Assembly: GCA_008375315.1 (NCBI GenBank)
Contig: CP032507.1
Location: forward strand, 310,001 to 374,000
Direction of reading: 5' to 3'
Length of the DNA stretch: 64,000 nt
From: Ectothiorhodospiraceae bacterium BW-2
GTDB taxonomy: Bacteria; Pseudomonadota; Gammaproteobacteria; Thiohalomonadales; Thiohalomonadaceae
Shown here: positions 1-11,801 of the stretch, one piece after another
How positions within the stretch are numbered: the stretch's first letter is position 1
How the letters are laid out: every line of letters begins with the position of its first letter
Notes under the pieces: generated by a model
Database searches by the model: none
Seen by the model: the letters and a program-made list of their open reading frames with translations, nothing else
Told to the model about the DNA's origin: nothing
Position numbers and translations under genes: made by a program

Positions 1-1
1 A

Positions 2-262
2 ATTGAAGCAAATGAATACACGATGTTAACCTCGCGCCAAAGATTTATCAGCTATCTTATCGAACTCCAGCAACAGCAGCAAAACTTAACCATTCACCTC
101 CCCGCTTCACGCCAAACCATCGCCTCACACCTATATATGAAACCCGAGACACTATCGCGTACCATGCTGCAGCTTAATCGAGATGGGCTGATTGAATGCA
201 ACCAACAATATTTAAAAATCATTGACTTACATAAACTTCAGCAGGCAAAAATAGTGGTATAG
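2..262 (+). CDS. Crp/Fnr-family regulator, C-terminal part (cut by window edge)
   Basis: The reading frame is already open at the left edge of the window, so only the C-terminal part of the protein is present. It contains a winged helix-turn-helix of the Crp/Fnr type: a segment that reads roughly 'SRQTIASHLYMKPETLSRTMLQL' in sense matches the recognition-helix region of Fnr/Dnr proteins (the ETLSR core is typical). The cyclic-nucleotide-like sensor domain must lie upstream. It resembles the complete regulator at 12785-13471 in its HTH. Given its position beside molybdenum-cofactor and nitric-oxide genes, a role in oxygen or nitrogen-oxide control is an inference. Confidence 0.8.
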   Translation: MEANEYTMLTSRQRFISYLIELQQQQQNLTIHLPASRQTIASHLYMKPETLSRTMLQLNRDGLIECNQQYLKIIDLHKLQQAKIVV

Positions 263-368
263 CTCCTGTTAAGATGCTTGACACAACCGCCCCCTCAGGC
301 CAAAATCGCCACAGCATAGACACCTTCTAAACCACGACCCATCGTAGATAGCTACTGTAAAATTGACC

Positions 369-1328
369 ATGATTCAAGTCCAACCAGACGACTTTAACCC
401 AGGTGAGCTGATCGCCCAGCTACACCAGAGCCGCCCCAACATCGGCGCCGTGACCTCATTTCTCGGCTTAGTACGCGACATGGCCGAACAACCATTGACC
501 GGTTTTACCCTCGAACACTACCCCGGTATGACCGAAAAGAGGCTACAGGCCATCGAAAATGAGGCGCGATTACGCTGGAATATAGAGGAGGTGCTAGTCG
601 TTCACCGTTATGGCGAGCTAAAACCGGCTGACAGAATTGTGCTGGTCGCCGTCGCCTCAGCCCACCGATGTGAGGCCTTTGCCGCCTGTGAATTTATTAT
701 AGACTACCTCAAAACTCAGGCACCGTTTTGGAAAAAAGAGTCCACCGCTGCTAAGTCACACTGGGTAGAGGCCAAGCAGAGCGATGAGAGGGCCGCGACA
801 AGATGGCAGACTAAGCGCAATGAGTTCAACCTACCGCTGCTGGCCATTAGTGGCGAGAGCGGCGTCGGTAAAACCACCCTACTAGAGCGACTGATTCCCA
901 CATTACAGCACAGCGGGGTTCGGGTTGGCGTCATAAAACATAGCCACCACCATTTTGAGATTGATCAACCGGGTAAAGATAGCTACCGGCTGCGCCAAGC
1001 CGGAGCTAAACAGGTAATTTTGGCCGCAGATCATAAACTCGCGATGATGTTAGAGCCGCACGAAGCGCTAACCCTATCCCAATTGCCGCACCATTTTCAT
1101 CAGCAAGAGCTCGATCTTATTCTAGTCGAAGGTTTTAAGCAGGAGACGATACCCAAAATCTGGCTGCTACGAGAGCCCTATCTGCCCGATCCGCTCCAAC
1201 CTGATCCAAACTGCATCGCTATCGCCACTGATCGCCCCGATCTTGATACTCAAGGCTTACCCCGACTCGACCTTAATCAGATCGATCAAGTCGCCCACTT
1301 TATTCAGCAACAGATAGGCACCGTATGA
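369..1328 (+). CDS. MoaE-MobB fusion: molybdopterin synthase large subunit fused to MobB GTPase
   Basis: Residues about 1-150 are MoaE, the large subunit of molybdopterin synthase, which with MoaD-thiocarboxylate adds sulfur to precursor Z. The typical APFWKKE segment with the active-site lysine is present, as is the AHR...AF.AC.F.IDYLK block. Residues about 155-319 are MobB, a GTP-binding adaptor for molybdenum-cofactor guanylation, with a P-loop (GESGVGKTT) and the switch region around '[20 protein letters not shown]'. These are normally separate genes. The ATG at 369 is preferred to the in-frame TTG at 363, though neither has a strong ribosome-binding site. The stop overlaps the moaC start by 4 bases (ATGA), so the two genes are translationally coupled. 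Confidence 0.9.
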   Translation: MIQVQPDDFNPGELIAQLHQSRPNIGAVTSFLGLVRDMAEQPLTGFTLEHYPGMTEKRLQAIENEARLRWNIEEVLVVHRYGELKPADRIVLVAVASAHRCEAFAACEFIIDYLKTQAPFWKKESTAAKSHWVEAKQSDERAATRWQTKRNEFNLPLLAISGESGVGKTTLLERLIPTLQHSGVRVGVIKHSHHHFEIDQPGKDSYRLRQAGAKQVILAADHKLAMMLEPHEALTLSQLPHHFHQQELDLILVEGFKQETIPKIWLLREPYLPDPLQPDPNCIAIATDRPDLDTQGLPRLDLNQIDQVAHFIQQQIGTV

Positions 1329-1810
1329 CCCCCCCCTTTTTTTTGAGTCACTTTAACGCCGCCGGTGAAGCGCACATGGTTGATGTCTCTAACAAAGCCG
1401 CCACCGATAGACGCGCCGTCGCAGCCGGTACCATCTTTATGCAGCCACCAACCCTACAACTCATTATCGAGCAGGGACATAAAAAGGGTGATGTGCTCGG
1501 CACCGCCCGCCTAGCGGGCATTATGGGGGCGAAAAAGTGTGCTGATCTGATTCCGCTCTGCCATCCACTCCCTTTAACCCACCTCGCAATTGAGCTCACC
1601 CCGAATCGAGAACGCCATGCAGTAGAGTGCACCGCTACCGCGGCTACCAACGGTCAAACCGGTGTCGAGATGGAGGCGCTTACCGCCGTACAGATTACCC
1701 TGCTGACCATCTACGATATGTGTAAGGCGGTCGATAAAGGGATGGTAATGGGGGAGATCCGACTTATGGAAAAGTTGGGCGGTAAGTCTGGACAGTGGCA
1801 GCGGCCATAG
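1325..1810 (+). CDS. moaC: Cyclic pyranopterin monophosphate synthase MoaC
   Basis: MoaC converts the MoaA product (3',8-cyclo-GTP) into cyclic pyranopterin monophosphate, the first pterin intermediate of molybdenum-cofactor synthesis in the cytoplasm. Family motifs are clear: MVDVSNK near the N-terminus, '[12 protein letters not shown]', '[10 protein letters not shown]' and the '[11 protein letters not shown]' segment with the catalytic lysine/aspartate region. The length (161 aa) is normal. It starts inside the stop codon of the MoaE-MobB gene. No moaA or moaD is seen in this window. Confidence 0.95.
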   Translation: MTPPFFLSHFNAAGEAHMVDVSNKAATDRRAVAAGTIFMQPPTLQLIIEQGHKKGDVLGTARLAGIMGAKKCADLIPLCHPLPLTHLAIELTPNRERHAVECTATAATNGQTGVEMEALTAVQITLLTIYDMCKAVDKGMVMGEIRLMEKLGGKSGQWQRP

Positions 1811-2070
1811 AACGATTCATCATGCTTACGATCTCTATTCCTCGCTGTGAGGAGGCTGACAAATAACGAAACGATGGACAAGGCCGTAGATATTGACCAG
1901 CAATTCAGAGTCACCGCCAAACCAGCATCACTACATAGCCTTGCTTTCTTGGCGACAATACCCCCCCTCTTCTCAACATTTCCTTGTTGAAAAGTCAACT
2001 ATTTCAAATTGTACAGCGGTGTTGAGTGAGCTTGTCTCCAGTGTGTAATGAGGGTTATCCCGAATTTCGG
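1811..2070. other. Intergenic stretch with a solo repeat end
   Basis: No convincing gene is seen here. Bases 1865-1884 (AACGAAACGATGGACAAGGCC-like) match one terminal inverted repeat of the insertion sequence at 52734-54601, so a short non-autonomous relative probably ended here. The missing 3' part of the truncated nnrS gene on the other side of the IS4-type element is not present, so the insertion was accompanied by a deletion. Confidence 0.5.
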
Positions 2071-3586
2071 AGCGGGGATCTCCATCGTCTTTTAATTGAT
2101 GAGTCGAATCTGGCAGGGGCGCCCGGTGAGTTGGGCTAATTTCGTTACCGACAGTTTTCGTTCAGTCATAACGGCAATCATCTTTCCCCAGATGCGCTTT
2201 AAGGTCATCTTCCCCTGCATAACACTTTGAAATGTCTTGCTAAATACCAGTAACTGATTGATGATGTGAGCTATTTGCAAGCACTGGTAGTAATTCTTGG
2301 TCGCCAGATAACTCACCCGTGAAAATTTGTGCTCTAATGCATATCCATGATTTTTTTGGGTATTAAAGCCTTCGTTCTCTATTTTCCAGCGTAAGCGTCC
2401 GGTACGGCTCAATTCCGGTGCCGTATTCCAGTTGATGGGATAGGAGCTAATGTGAACGAACCGATTTTCAATTATCTGCCCCTCTTTGTCGGTGGTTGTC
2501 TCTATGCATTCCAGCCAGTGTAGTTTCACGCCATGATAGTCAATATCGTTAATCCATGTATAGTTTTGCTCAATGACATTATCCTGTTGCCGTAGAATGA
2601 TTTTTCGTTGATTGCCGGATGTTAACTGGCACAAGGATTTAACCTCTTCCCAAACAGATGGCAGATTGCCATCCTTGAAGGTGACTATCCAGCCCCAACC
2701 ATACTCTGAGCAAATTTCGAAGAATCCCTGATAAGGATAGAGTCCATCGGCAACCAGACAGATGGGTAGACGCGGAAACGCCGATTTCAACTTTTTTGCT
2801 AGGCGTTTGAATGCCTTACGCTCACAATCCTGTTTGTCATAGTTGCCCTCTTCGGGGTTTTCCAGCCACTCTGTGGCAATGGAGATGGCGAAGCCGTTAG
2901 CGGTAATCAGTTTGGCCTCTAAAACCATGTTATGCCAGCTACTTTTACCGCTGCTGTAGTCTTTGTGCAGCGCCTGTTCATGGGGACACTCTGTAAAACT
3001 ATGAATCCCGCTCGCATCCACCGCAATGACAAACCATTCACCAAACAGCCGTTGATTGTGGAATATCTTCTTTTTCAACAGCGCCCTAACCATGGATTGA
3101 GTCAGTTTTTGCAGTTGATCCTCCGTGAGTTGTCGCATGACATTATCGACGGTATCCATAATGAGGTAGCGGCATTTTGAACAACCGCTGGTAGTTTTTG
3201 CGAAAGCGTTTCTCTTCGCGCAGATTATTCATTTCATTACGAGAACCGGCTTTAAAGAGAAACATGGCAATGCAGGCCGTAATAAGAGCCGCCAAATCAT
3301 AATTAGTAGATGTCCGGCACTCATCCAGCTCTCTCATCTGCTCAAAGAGAGCAGGAAAGAAGTGTGTGATGGTCAGGTGGAGTTGATAGACGACATCTTT
3401 GCGCTGTAATTTACGTTTATTCCGATTCTTTTTTTAGACCGGACGGATTGGTTCGAAGCTGATTTTCGTGCAGTTGACATGCGGTTACCTCTCAAAATTG
3501 GAGATATATGGGCTATTTTTGCTGGAAAAAATAATTTTTTTGCCAATGTAAGTTTATGAAGTTAGTCGGTTATGGAGCTGCCCCTG
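2071..3586 (-). mobile_element. Decayed IS4-type insertion sequence
   Basis: The element is defined by a broken DDE transposase gene (2092-3480) and imperfect inverted ends. On the left the plus strand reads GGAGCGGGGATCTCCAT; on the right the minus strand reads CAGGGGCAGCTCCAT. Boundaries are approximate to a few bases. The right end lies inside the nnrS gene, which is truncated by it: the last residues of the nnrS frame are encoded by the element's end. Confidence 0.7.
2092..3480 (-). pseudogene. IS4-type transposase, broken by two frameshifts
   Basis: The gene reads from an ATG at 3480. A first break is at the T7 run 3429-3435 (A7 on the coding strand), where one base must be gained or lost to reach the downstream frame (RKDVVYQLHLTITHFFPALFEQMRELDEC...). 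A second break is near 3155: after KMPLPH the frame must shift one base to continue as MDTVDNVMRQL. The remaining 355 codons contain the DDE core: AVDASGIHSF (first D), LVADGLYPYQGFF (second D) and the RWKIENEGFNTQK block that matches the R...E......K signature of IS4-type enzymes. Two separate lesions make activity unlikely unless frameshifting is programmed. Confidence 0.85.
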
Positions 3587-4346
3587 AATTGCTGATATTG
3601 ACACCCAATTGGATGACAATGAACTGAAACAATACGCAGCAAGTTACCCGCAGGAGTAACATCGCGACCATAGAGCCGATATCGACTGTGCGATAGTTTT
3701 TCGGTTTAAAGCCATTATCAAGACCCCGTTCGATAAAAAAGGGGCCAACTCGCCGTAACATTAACAGTAGTAGCGACAGAATCAGATAGAGAGCGCTATA
3801 GAGACCCCATATTTCGCCATCGGCAACCACCCCCGCAATACCTAACCAGAAGAGGAGCTCCGAGACCCCGATCAGCAGCAGTTTTAACACAATAGATAAC
3901 TGCGACCACTGCCTCACCTTAACCACAGGCCAAGCGACCGCCGCCACCAACCCGAACAGAAACAGTAGCTGAATCGCCATTAGCCAAATCCAAGGAGTGA
4001 TATCGCTAAGCAGCATAACCAGCCGCGCCAAGAACCATAGAGCTACAAAAAGCGCCAAAAGAGGGCCACGAATGGTCTGCACTCCCGTCCAGTTCTTAAC
4101 CGCCGTTAGCAGAAAACCGGCCACCACTGCCATGGTATAACCATAGATCATCTCGTGGGCGTGCCACTGCCAACTCGGCATAGCTAACAGGTTCAGTGGT
4201 AGATGGTGTGAGTAGTTTAATAACCAAATCACCATCGCCACCGCACCAAATAACCCCGCCCCTAAAAAAAAGGGGCGAAAGCCGAGGTTAAACAGGGCAA
4301 AGTGCTGTTGATCCACTGGTTCTAAATTTAACCCTACCACAGCCAT
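3570..4346 (-). pseudogene. nnrS: NnrS family membrane protein, 3' truncated by IS
   Basis: NnrS is a haem- and copper-containing membrane protein linked to NO metabolism and relief of nitrosative stress. The N-terminus is characteristic: FNLGFRPFFLGAG followed by hydrophobic spans and the WHAHEMIYGYTMAVVAGFLLTAVKNWTG block with conserved histidines. The family is usually about 400 residues. Here the protein stops after 258 residues, the last ones (GAAP) coming from the end of the inserted element. Start at 4346 has a GAGAGG ribosome-binding site. It begins 4 bases after mobA in the same operon. Confidence 0.85.
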
Positions 4347-4350
4347 GAAG

Positions 4351-4935
4351 CTACCTCTCGTTAGTTAGAAAATCGCCAGTACACTCCATGCTAGCTCGCG
4401 CCCACTCAGCGGGGGTATTGGTATTGAGCAGCGTCTCAGGGGCGGTAGCCTGAAGATACCGCAGGGGAAATTGGGCTAAAAAATTGCGCACCGACAGCGA
4501 TCTCCGCTGAATTAACGCCCGATGTAACGGCTCAACCATCTCGATCGGCTGGTAGAGAAACAGCGGCAGCGGATGGCCATCGTAGCAGCATGAGCTGGCA
4601 TGGGCCATACCACTATCGACTAGACAGGAGAGGGTCTCGGGCACTAGCCAAGGGAGATCAACCGGCACCACCAGCAGCGGCAGAGTAGCGCGATAGTGAC
4701 GCAAGAGCGAGTAGATCCCCCCTAGCGGGCCGCTATCGACAAAGCTATCGGCAATGTATCCCGACTCCCCGCTATTACGGGAGATCAACACCTCACCGGC
4801 TCCTGCCTCCTGCAATAGACGCTGCGTCCGCTGTAGTAGCGTCTCACCATTGCGAGTTAATAGCGCCTTATCTTGACCCATGCGGGAAGATCGGCCTCCA
4901 GCTAAAATTGCACCATGAAAGCTAGGATTAGCCAT
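4351..4935 (-). CDS. mobA: Molybdenum cofactor guanylyltransferase MobA
   Basis: MobA transfers GMP from GTP to molybdopterin to make the guanine dinucleotide cofactor used by nitrate reductase and other DMSO-reductase-family enzymes. The nucleotide-binding N-terminus is typical ([18 protein letters not shown]), as is the VPVDLPWL metal-binding region. The length of 194 aa is normal. It overlaps the end of the chemoreceptor gene by 8 bases and is followed at 4 bases by nnrS, so the three are co-transcribed. With the MobB domain encoded at 369-1328, both guanylation proteins are present in the window. Confidence 0.93.
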   Translation of the reverse strand: MANPSFHGAILAGGRSSRMGQDKALLTRNGETLLQRTQRLLQEAGAGEVLISRNSGESGYIADSFVDSGPLGGIYSLLRHYRATLPLLVVPVDLPWLVPETLSCLVDSGMAHASSCCYDGHPLPLFLYQPIEMVEPLHRALIQRRSLSVRNFLAQFPLRYLQATAPETLLNTNTPAEWARASMECTGDFLTNER

Positions 4936-6913
4936 TGCGTACCTGAAAACGAGAGACCAGTTGCGACAGATCGTTAAACTGCTCTTTCATCGTTTGGCTC
5001 ACCGAAGAGAGCTGCTCGACCATTGCCGCGTTCTGTTGCACCGCACTATCCATCTGCACCACTGCTGTATTGACCTGCTCAATTCCCTGCGACTGTTCCT
5101 TACTAGCTGCGGAGATATCCTGTATCAGATCACTCATCTGCCTCACCTCGGTCACAATCTGCTTTAATGAGCCACCCGATTTATCCACCAGCTCAACGCC
5201 CCGCTCTACCTTCGCCAGACTATCGGTTATTAGCTGTTTAATCTCTTTTGCGGCTGTTGCGCTACGCTGCGCTAGATTGCGAACCTCTGCCGCTACCACA
5301 GCAAAACCGCGCCCCTGCTCACCCGCTCTAGCGGCTTCGACGGCAGCATTGAGGGCGAGTAGATTGGTTTGAAAAGCGATTTCGTCGATAGTCGTAATAA
5401 TGGCGGCAATCTGCTTACTAGAGTTCTGGATCTGCTGCATTGCATCAACGGTATCCTGCACAACGCAGCCCCCCTCCTCGGCTAATGAGCGAGCCGACTG
5501 CGCCACCTCAGTCGCTCGGTTTGCATTAGCGGCATTTTGACGCACGACAGAAGTCAACTCTTCCATACTTGAGGCGGTCTGCTGTAGCGATGCTGCCTGC
5601 TGTTCAGTACGGGAGGAGAGATCGTCGTTACCGCTACTAATCTCATTCACTAACTGCCCCATTGCTGACGATGACTGTTTCACAGCACTGATAATCGACT
5701 CAATTTTATCGGCAAAACGGTTAAAGGCACCACCGAGTAACGCTATCTCGTCTCGCCCATACAGGGTAAAGCGGCGGGTTAAGTCGCCCTCGCCCTTAGC
5801 GATATCATCTAAAAACTGATAACTCTCAGTCAGTGCGTTACGAATCGAGCGGCCAATTAGCCACCCTAAAAGGCTCACTACCGTCACTATCAGGACAATG
5901 AGTACGAGCGTGAACACCATACGATTCAACGACTCATGCTCAATCGTTACCGCTAGCTGTATTAGCTGCTCTGCTTGCCAATCCTCCAGCTTTTTATATA
6001 AATTTATCATGTCCGTTATAGTGGCAAACCAGAGCGAGGGGGCGATACCGTAGCCTCTCTGCTGCTGAGTAAGAGCTCGATTAGCCTCCCCTTCCCACCC
6101 CTCTTTCGTCGGAGCGCTCAAAATAAGCTGCTCCATCTGAGCGACTTTGGCCAGGATAGGCTGCTGCGTTAACGCCAGATAGCGCTGCTTTAATTCAGAG
6201 GGGGCGAGCTGATTAAAACGGGCGAGTAGGGTCTGCTGTTGCTGCATCAATTCGACTAACTGTATTAGCTCCTCAACACGAACGCTATCTCGCTCAAATA
6301 GCCCACTTAGTAACGCCCGCTCTAATCCAAGGCGATCTTTAGTCTGCAAAAAGAGGGCATAGGCACTAGCACTACGACTATAGTGACCATGGTTAGTCTG
6401 ATTCCCCTTTTCGCTAATGATTTGCAAAAATTGGCGAATAGTCTGCGTATAGCGCTCCACGATCTCTCCTCTCTGCCCCTCTGATGCTGCATCATCGACA
6501 CGGCTACGAAGTCGCGACAACGATTCTAACTGCTGCAACAGGGGGGAGGTATCGATCGCAAAATAGCGCCATAGGGAGTCATGCTGTTGCTGCCGCAACA
6601 TCTGCTCTAGTTTAGCGATATCGGTATCACTCTGTTGCCGCTGGGCGATTAGCTGCTGCTGTTGTTGTGCGGTGTTAGAGGAGAGAAGAGCGGCCGAAAG
6701 CCCCCGCTCTAGCTGTAGTTGATGCACCATATCGCCGATGGCAACAGAGAACTCGGCCATCTGCTGTAGATAGTCCACATCGCGATAGTTATCCCAAGAG
6801 TTCGATAGGGTTGTTCCACCATAATAGAGTATCGCCAAGAGAGGAGCCGCCATTAGCAACAACAACTTTTGCCCTATTCTTAACTGCACTAAAAAACGCT
6901 CAAACATCTTCAT
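4928..6913 (-). CDS. Methyl-accepting chemotaxis protein with NIT (nitrate/nitrite-sensing) domain
   Basis: The protein has an N-terminal membrane span (residues about 14-32), a periplasmic helical region of about 290 residues with the LQLERGLSA motif and repeated QQ-rich helices typical of the NIT domain, and a second span near residue 335-358. A HAMP region (ending near 'GEGDLTRRF') and a cytoplasmic signalling hairpin follow, with the highly conserved [26 protein letters not shown] tip (positions about 530-560). NIT domains are proposed to sense nitrate or nitrite. ATG 6913 is preferred to GTG 6931 because it has an AGAGG site about 9 bases upstream. Position in the hemerythrin-to-nnrS operon suggests taxis toward nitrogen oxides. 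Confidence 0.9.
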   Translation of the reverse strand: MKMFERFLVQLRIGQKLLLLMAAPLLAILYYGGTTLSNSWDNYRDVDYLQQMAEFSVAIGDMVHQLQLERGLSAALLSSNTAQQQQQLIAQRQQSDTDIAKLEQMLRQQQHDSLWRYFAIDTSPLLQQLESLSRLRSRVDDAASEGQRGEIVERYTQTIRQFLQIISEKGNQTNHGHYSRSASAYALFLQTKDRLGLERALLSGLFERDSVRVEELIQLVELMQQQQTLLARFNQLAPSELKQRYLALTQQPILAKVAQMEQLILSAPTKEGWEGEANRALTQQQRGYGIAPSLWFATITDMINLYKKLEDWQAEQLIQLAVTIEHESLNRMVFTLVLIVLIVTVVSLLGWLIGRSIRNALTESYQFLDDIAKGEGDLTRRFTLYGRDEIALLGGAFNRFADKIESIISAVKQSSSAMGQLVNEISSGNDDLSSRTEQQAASLQQTASSMEELTSVVRQNAANANRATEVAQSARSLAEEGGCVVQDTVDAMQQIQNSSKQIAAIITTIDEIAFQTNLLALNAAVEAARAGEQGRGFAVVAAEVRNLAQRSATAAKEIKQLITDSLAKVERGVELVDKSGGSLKQIVTEVRQMSDLIQDISAASKEQSQGIEQVNTAVVQMDSAVQQNAAMVEQLSSVSQTMKEQFNDLSQLVSRFQVRNG

Positions 6914-6957
6914 CGGGTAGCCTCTTGTCACTATATATGACTATGTTGCATGTTAAT

Positions 6958-8265
6958 CTAACGGTGCTCTGCAGACTCTAAAGTCACCAGCTTAAGCTGA
7001 CGATCCACCTGCATAAAGGTACGAATGGCGGCATATTGCTGCCCACTCCAGCCAATCCAAAACAGCAACCACACTCCGCCCAAAATTAGGGCGGCGCTAT
7101 CGGCATAGCCATTCAGTAACAGGATAGCGGGTACCATCCCATACCAGAGATAGAGTAGCCACTGTGCCGAACGCTCGGAAACAAACTGTCGCATATTAGG
7201 AATTTTAACCCGAGTCGTCTGTTGCCAGAGCGCTAACTGACGGTTATGCAGGTGCAGCCAACAGAGAAAAGGGATGATTTTATAGAGCATTCCCACCATT
7301 AACGGCAGCAAGACAGCACCCACCCATAGTAGCGCTATCGTCAGGGAGTAGTAGTTAAATAACTGCGCTATCCAAGGGTGCAACAGCCCCATTAGAGAGA
7401 TAAGTAGCAACACCACCACCCCAGAGCGCCACCAACTCACAGTCACATCAGCCACCTTACGCATTCGGTGCTGCTGTAGCCATAGAGTCACTACGCTAAA
7501 CAGTGCTAACCACGCCAGCGCAACATAACGCAGATCATCGATAAAGAGCCCTCCCCACAGTAGCACAATCCACAGCGGCACCATAACGACTCTAAATCGG
7601 CGCGGGTAGGGGGGCGTGGTCTGAAACATCGGTACTAGCTGTAGCGCCACCGCGACCACTACACCGATAAACCACCCCCCTACCGCAACGATAATATGGC
7701 TCTGCCGTAGTATCTCATAGTAACCGAGCTGAGTTAGCCAGCCACTACGGGCCAATATTAGCCAAATCCCGAAACCGACCAGTGTGACCACAAAGGGTAG
7801 CAGTAGCGCTAAGCCGTGCAGCGTCTCGCGCAGATAGCGGCGAGCTTGCCAGAGCGCAGCCGCCACGACCAAGATAAACAACAGATGAGCTAACAGAAGC
7901 AGCAGTGCCGCGCTAAGCAGCAGCCGCGACTCTCCTAGGTAGAGTCCGGTGCTCAGTAGCAGCGTTCCTACTACCAGCCCCCCATGAACTAGCCGCGCCA
8001 CCCACAGCGACTGCCATAGTGCTACTCCACCCAGAACCGGCACTAACTGCTGGATAGCGCCGATAAAGATCATCTGTAACACCCCCAACGCCACTAGATG
8101 GACTAGCGCTAGCGCTTCGGGGGAGAGGGGAGCGGCAAGAATGGTCTCATAGTGCCAGAGCCACCACCCTCCGGCAAGCAGGGCAAACAGTGGCGCAGTC
8201 ATAAAGTAGCGCAGCGGCACCCCTAGGGGGGGAGTCTGCTCCAGCGTCAACCCACCTAGATTCAT
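6958..8265 (-). CDS. Polytopic membrane protein, NnrS / haem-copper-oxidase subunit I-like
   Basis: About 12 hydrophobic segments are visible over 435 residues, with histidines inside or at the ends of several spans (LVHLVALGVLQMIFIGAIQQLVPVLGG, ILRQSHIIVAVGGWF). The early 'HL..LG......GA..Q..P' block resembles NnrS-like and haem-copper-oxidase-like proteins often found with denitrification genes. I cannot assign a precise family. Its start overlaps the DUF2249 stop by 4 bases (ATGA), so it is translationally coupled to the hemerythrin/DUF2249 pair. A role in NO handling is inferred only from context. Confidence 0.7.
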   Translation of the reverse strand: MNLGGLTLEQTPPLGVPLRYFMTAPLFALLAGGWWLWHYETILAAPLSPEALALVHLVALGVLQMIFIGAIQQLVPVLGGVALWQSLWVARLVHGGLVVGTLLLSTGLYLGESRLLLSAALLLLLAHLLFILVVAAALWQARRYLRETLHGLALLLPFVVTLVGFGIWLILARSGWLTQLGYYEILRQSHIIVAVGGWFIGVVVAVALQLVPMFQTTPPYPRRFRVVMVPLWIVLLWGGLFIDDLRYVALAWLALFSVVTLWLQQHRMRKVADVTVSWWRSGVVVLLLISLMGLLHPWIAQLFNYYSLTIALLWVGAVLLPLMVGMLYKIIPFLCWLHLHNRQLALWQQTTRVKIPNMRQFVSERSAQWLLYLWYGMVPAILLLNGYADSAALILGGVWLLFWIGWSGQQYAAIRTFMQVDRQLKLVTLESAEHR

Positions 8266-8474
8266 GCGCTACGCCAGATAGTCAACTTCACCGGATGCGA
8301 GACTCCGGTTTCACAACGCCAGCTAAAACCGTGCTGTTCGAGCGTAGGATAGAGCAAAACCGGCTCCATACGGTGATAGACCACCAAGCTCTCCCCTACG
8401 GTAAGCTGCTCTAGTGCCGCCCTAATCTGCATCATCGGTTCACACGGCTCTAGCTCACTAACATCTAGCTCCAT
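8262..8474 (-). CDS. DUF2249 domain protein
   Basis: This 70-residue protein has the SirA/TusA-like DUF2249 fold signature. It opens with LDVSELEPCEPMMQI, where the E-P-C-E-P element matches the TusA-type start; it has 'LTVGESLVVYHRMEPVLLYPTLEQHGFSW' in the middle and a short C-terminal strand. DUF2249 proteins commonly accompany hemerythrins and NO-reductase clusters, but the biochemical role is unknown. It overlaps the hemerythrin stop by one base and the next gene by four. Confidence 0.85.
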   Translation of the reverse strand: MELDVSELEPCEPMMQIRAALEQLTVGESLVVYHRMEPVLLYPTLEQHGFSWRCETGVSHPVKLTIWRSA

Positions 8475-8881
8475 TACGCCACCTCAAGCGATATCCCAAA
8501 ACGATCAGCCATCGGGTAGAGAATCGACTCCTCTTTGCCGTTGTGTTGCTGTAGCAGAACCAGCACCGTTTCGATCTCCCCTAGCGCCGCCTCCCTCGCC
8601 TGTGCGGCGATAAGGGTGGTCACCTCTGTCAATAGCTCTCGTAACTGCTGATGCTCGTGGCGCATCACCGCCGTCGGCCCCATCGGTGAGCCGATCTGCG
8701 CCTCTAGCTTCGGAAAAAGTTGCAGCTCCTCTAGCTGAAAATGGCGTTCGGTCTCGGCCATAAAACGACTCCATGCCGCCGAAGCCTCTGACCACTGCTG
8801 TTTGGTTATCGCTACCTCTGTTGCCGAAAGTTCGCTGTCGCAGCGTTGATGCTGCGTTGATAGTTGCTGAAAAATCGTCAT
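8474..8881 (-). CDS. Hemerythrin HHE domain protein
   Basis: A 135-residue four-helix HHE-type protein with a likely di-iron site. Candidate ligands visible are H10 in the STQHQRCD segment, H47 and E51-52 in ERHFQLEEL, H75-E76 in MRHEHQQL, and H114 and E117-118 in QQHNGKEES. Such proteins bind O2 or NO or protect/repair iron centres. ATG 8881 has a strong AGGAGAG ribosome-binding site. It is the first gene of the minus-strand operon that runs to nnrS and shares its upstream region, with the FNR-type box, with norC. Confidence 0.88.
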   Translation of the reverse strand: MTIFQQLSTQHQRCDSELSATEVAITKQQWSEASAAWSRFMAETERHFQLEELQLFPKLEAQIGSPMGPTAVMRHEHQQLRELLTEVTTLIAAQAREAALGEIETVLVLLQQHNGKEESILYPMADRFGISLEVA

Positions 8882-8937
8882 AACACTCTCCTAACTACAG
8901 TTACAAAGGAGAGTAACCGATCGATAGCGGTGCATCC

Positions 8938-8951
8938 TTGATCTATATCAA
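8938..8951. promoter_or_regulatory. Perfect FNR/DNR-type box
   Basis: The palindrome TTGATCTATATCAA matches the TTGAT-N4-ATCAA consensus bound by Fnr, Anr, Dnr and NnrR proteins. It lies between the divergent hemerythrin operon (start 8881) and norC (start 9013), about 60 bases from each start. The Dnr-type regulator encoded at 12785-13471 is the obvious candidate ligand, but this is inference. Confidence 0.85.
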
Positions 8952-9012
8952 GGCGCATTCTCTCTCCACCCCTTACCCTTCGCTCCCTTTTTTTATCGAC
9001 AGGAGCTTAGCT

Positions 9013-10841
<1,829 letters not shown>

Positions 10842-10865
10842 AGCTGACACTTCTATTTCGGGGCG

Positions 10866-11801
10866 ATGAGTACGCTACGCAGAGCAACCCAAACCGGCTT
10901 CTTCGCCCTCTTTATCGCCGCCCCACCGCTCGATCTGCTACGGATCGATCTGCTGGCGGGGCATCTGATTCTATTCGGGGAGCCGTGGCACCTTGGCATC
11001 TCTGCTGATAGCTCGCCTGCTGCACTAGCACTCACTATCGCGCTCTACTTTCTGTTACCGCTGCTAGGCTTTGTGGTGACCGGCATCGTGATCGCTTGGC
11101 GTTATGGCCGACTCTATTGTGGCTGGCTCTGCCCCCACTACAGCGTGGTCGAACTGATTAACGCCCTGTTGCGCCGAGCTATCGGCAGACTATCTATCTG
11201 GGATAGAGCCCCCCTTCCCGAACAGCAGTGTGATGGTAGCGCTATCACACCCCAGCCGAGATTTAAACTCATCACGGTGCTTGTGGCCTTGTCGATGGCG
11301 GCACTGTGGGCGGTGGTGCTGCTCACCTACCTGCTCCCGCCCTCACTCATCTATGCTAACCTGCTGACACTCGATTTTAGCGCCAATCAGTGGCGCTTTT
11401 TGGCAGTCGCCACGATCCTCTTTACCATCGACTTTCTCTTGGCCCGCCACCTCTTCTGCCGTTTTGGTTGCGCGGTTGGGGTGGCACAGAGCCTAATCTG
11501 GATGGGTAATCGGCGTGCGCTGGTGGTCGGTTTTGATAGCCGCCGCGCTAAACTGTGCCAAACATGCGATAACTCCTGCGAGCACGCCTGCCCAATGCGA
11601 CTTAAGCCGCGCACCATTAAGCGGGCGATGTTTACCTGTACGCAGTGTCGCCGCTGTATTGAGAGCTGTGAGAAGGTGCAGCAGCAGAGTGGAGAGGCTA
11701 GCCTGCTACAGTGGGTCACTGCTGCCGATGCTGAACAGGTTGCCCGCCTTGCGCCACGGCTACAGCCGCCCCCCCCACACCGACAGGAGTCCAATAAATG
11801 A
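10866..11801 (+). CDS. Membrane 4Fe-4S protein of the nor cluster (NapH/CcoG-like)
   Basis: Hydrophobic segments carry a CGWLCPH motif (about residues 83-89), like the CGWxCP element of NapH, NosR and CcoG. Further spans and an FCRFGCAVG motif follow. Two cysteine-rich clusters lie at the C-terminus: CQTCDNSCEHACP and CTQCRRCIESCEK, each suited to a [4Fe-4S] centre. The protein is likely a membrane electron-transfer or metal-centre assembly factor. It sits between norB and norQ and overlaps norQ by 4 bases, implying a role in NO reductase assembly or supply; this is inference. Confidence 0.85.
   Translation: MSTLRRATQTGFFALFIAAPPLDLLRIDLLAGHLILFGEPWHLGISADSSPAALALTIALYFLLPLLGFVVTGIVIAWRYGRLYCGWLCPHYSVVELINALLRRAIGRLSIWDRAPLPEQQCDGSAITPQPRFKLITVLVALSMAALWAVVLLTYLLPPSLIYANLLTLDFSANQWRFLAVATILFTIDFLLARHLFCRFGCAVGVAQSLIWMGNRRALVVGFDSRRAKLCQTCDNSCEHACPMRLKPRTIKRAMFTCTQCRRCIESCEKVQQQSGEASLLQWVTAADAEQVARLAPRLQPPPPHRQESNK

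Noticed and set aside
1711-1998. Minus-strand frame of 95 codons between moaC and the IS
   Set aside because: It overlaps moaC in antisense, has no ribosome-binding site and no recognisable family.
8938-9012. N-terminal extension of NorC
   Set aside because: It would begin within the FNR box and lacks a ribosome-binding site. ATG 9013 has AGGAG and gives a normal NorC.
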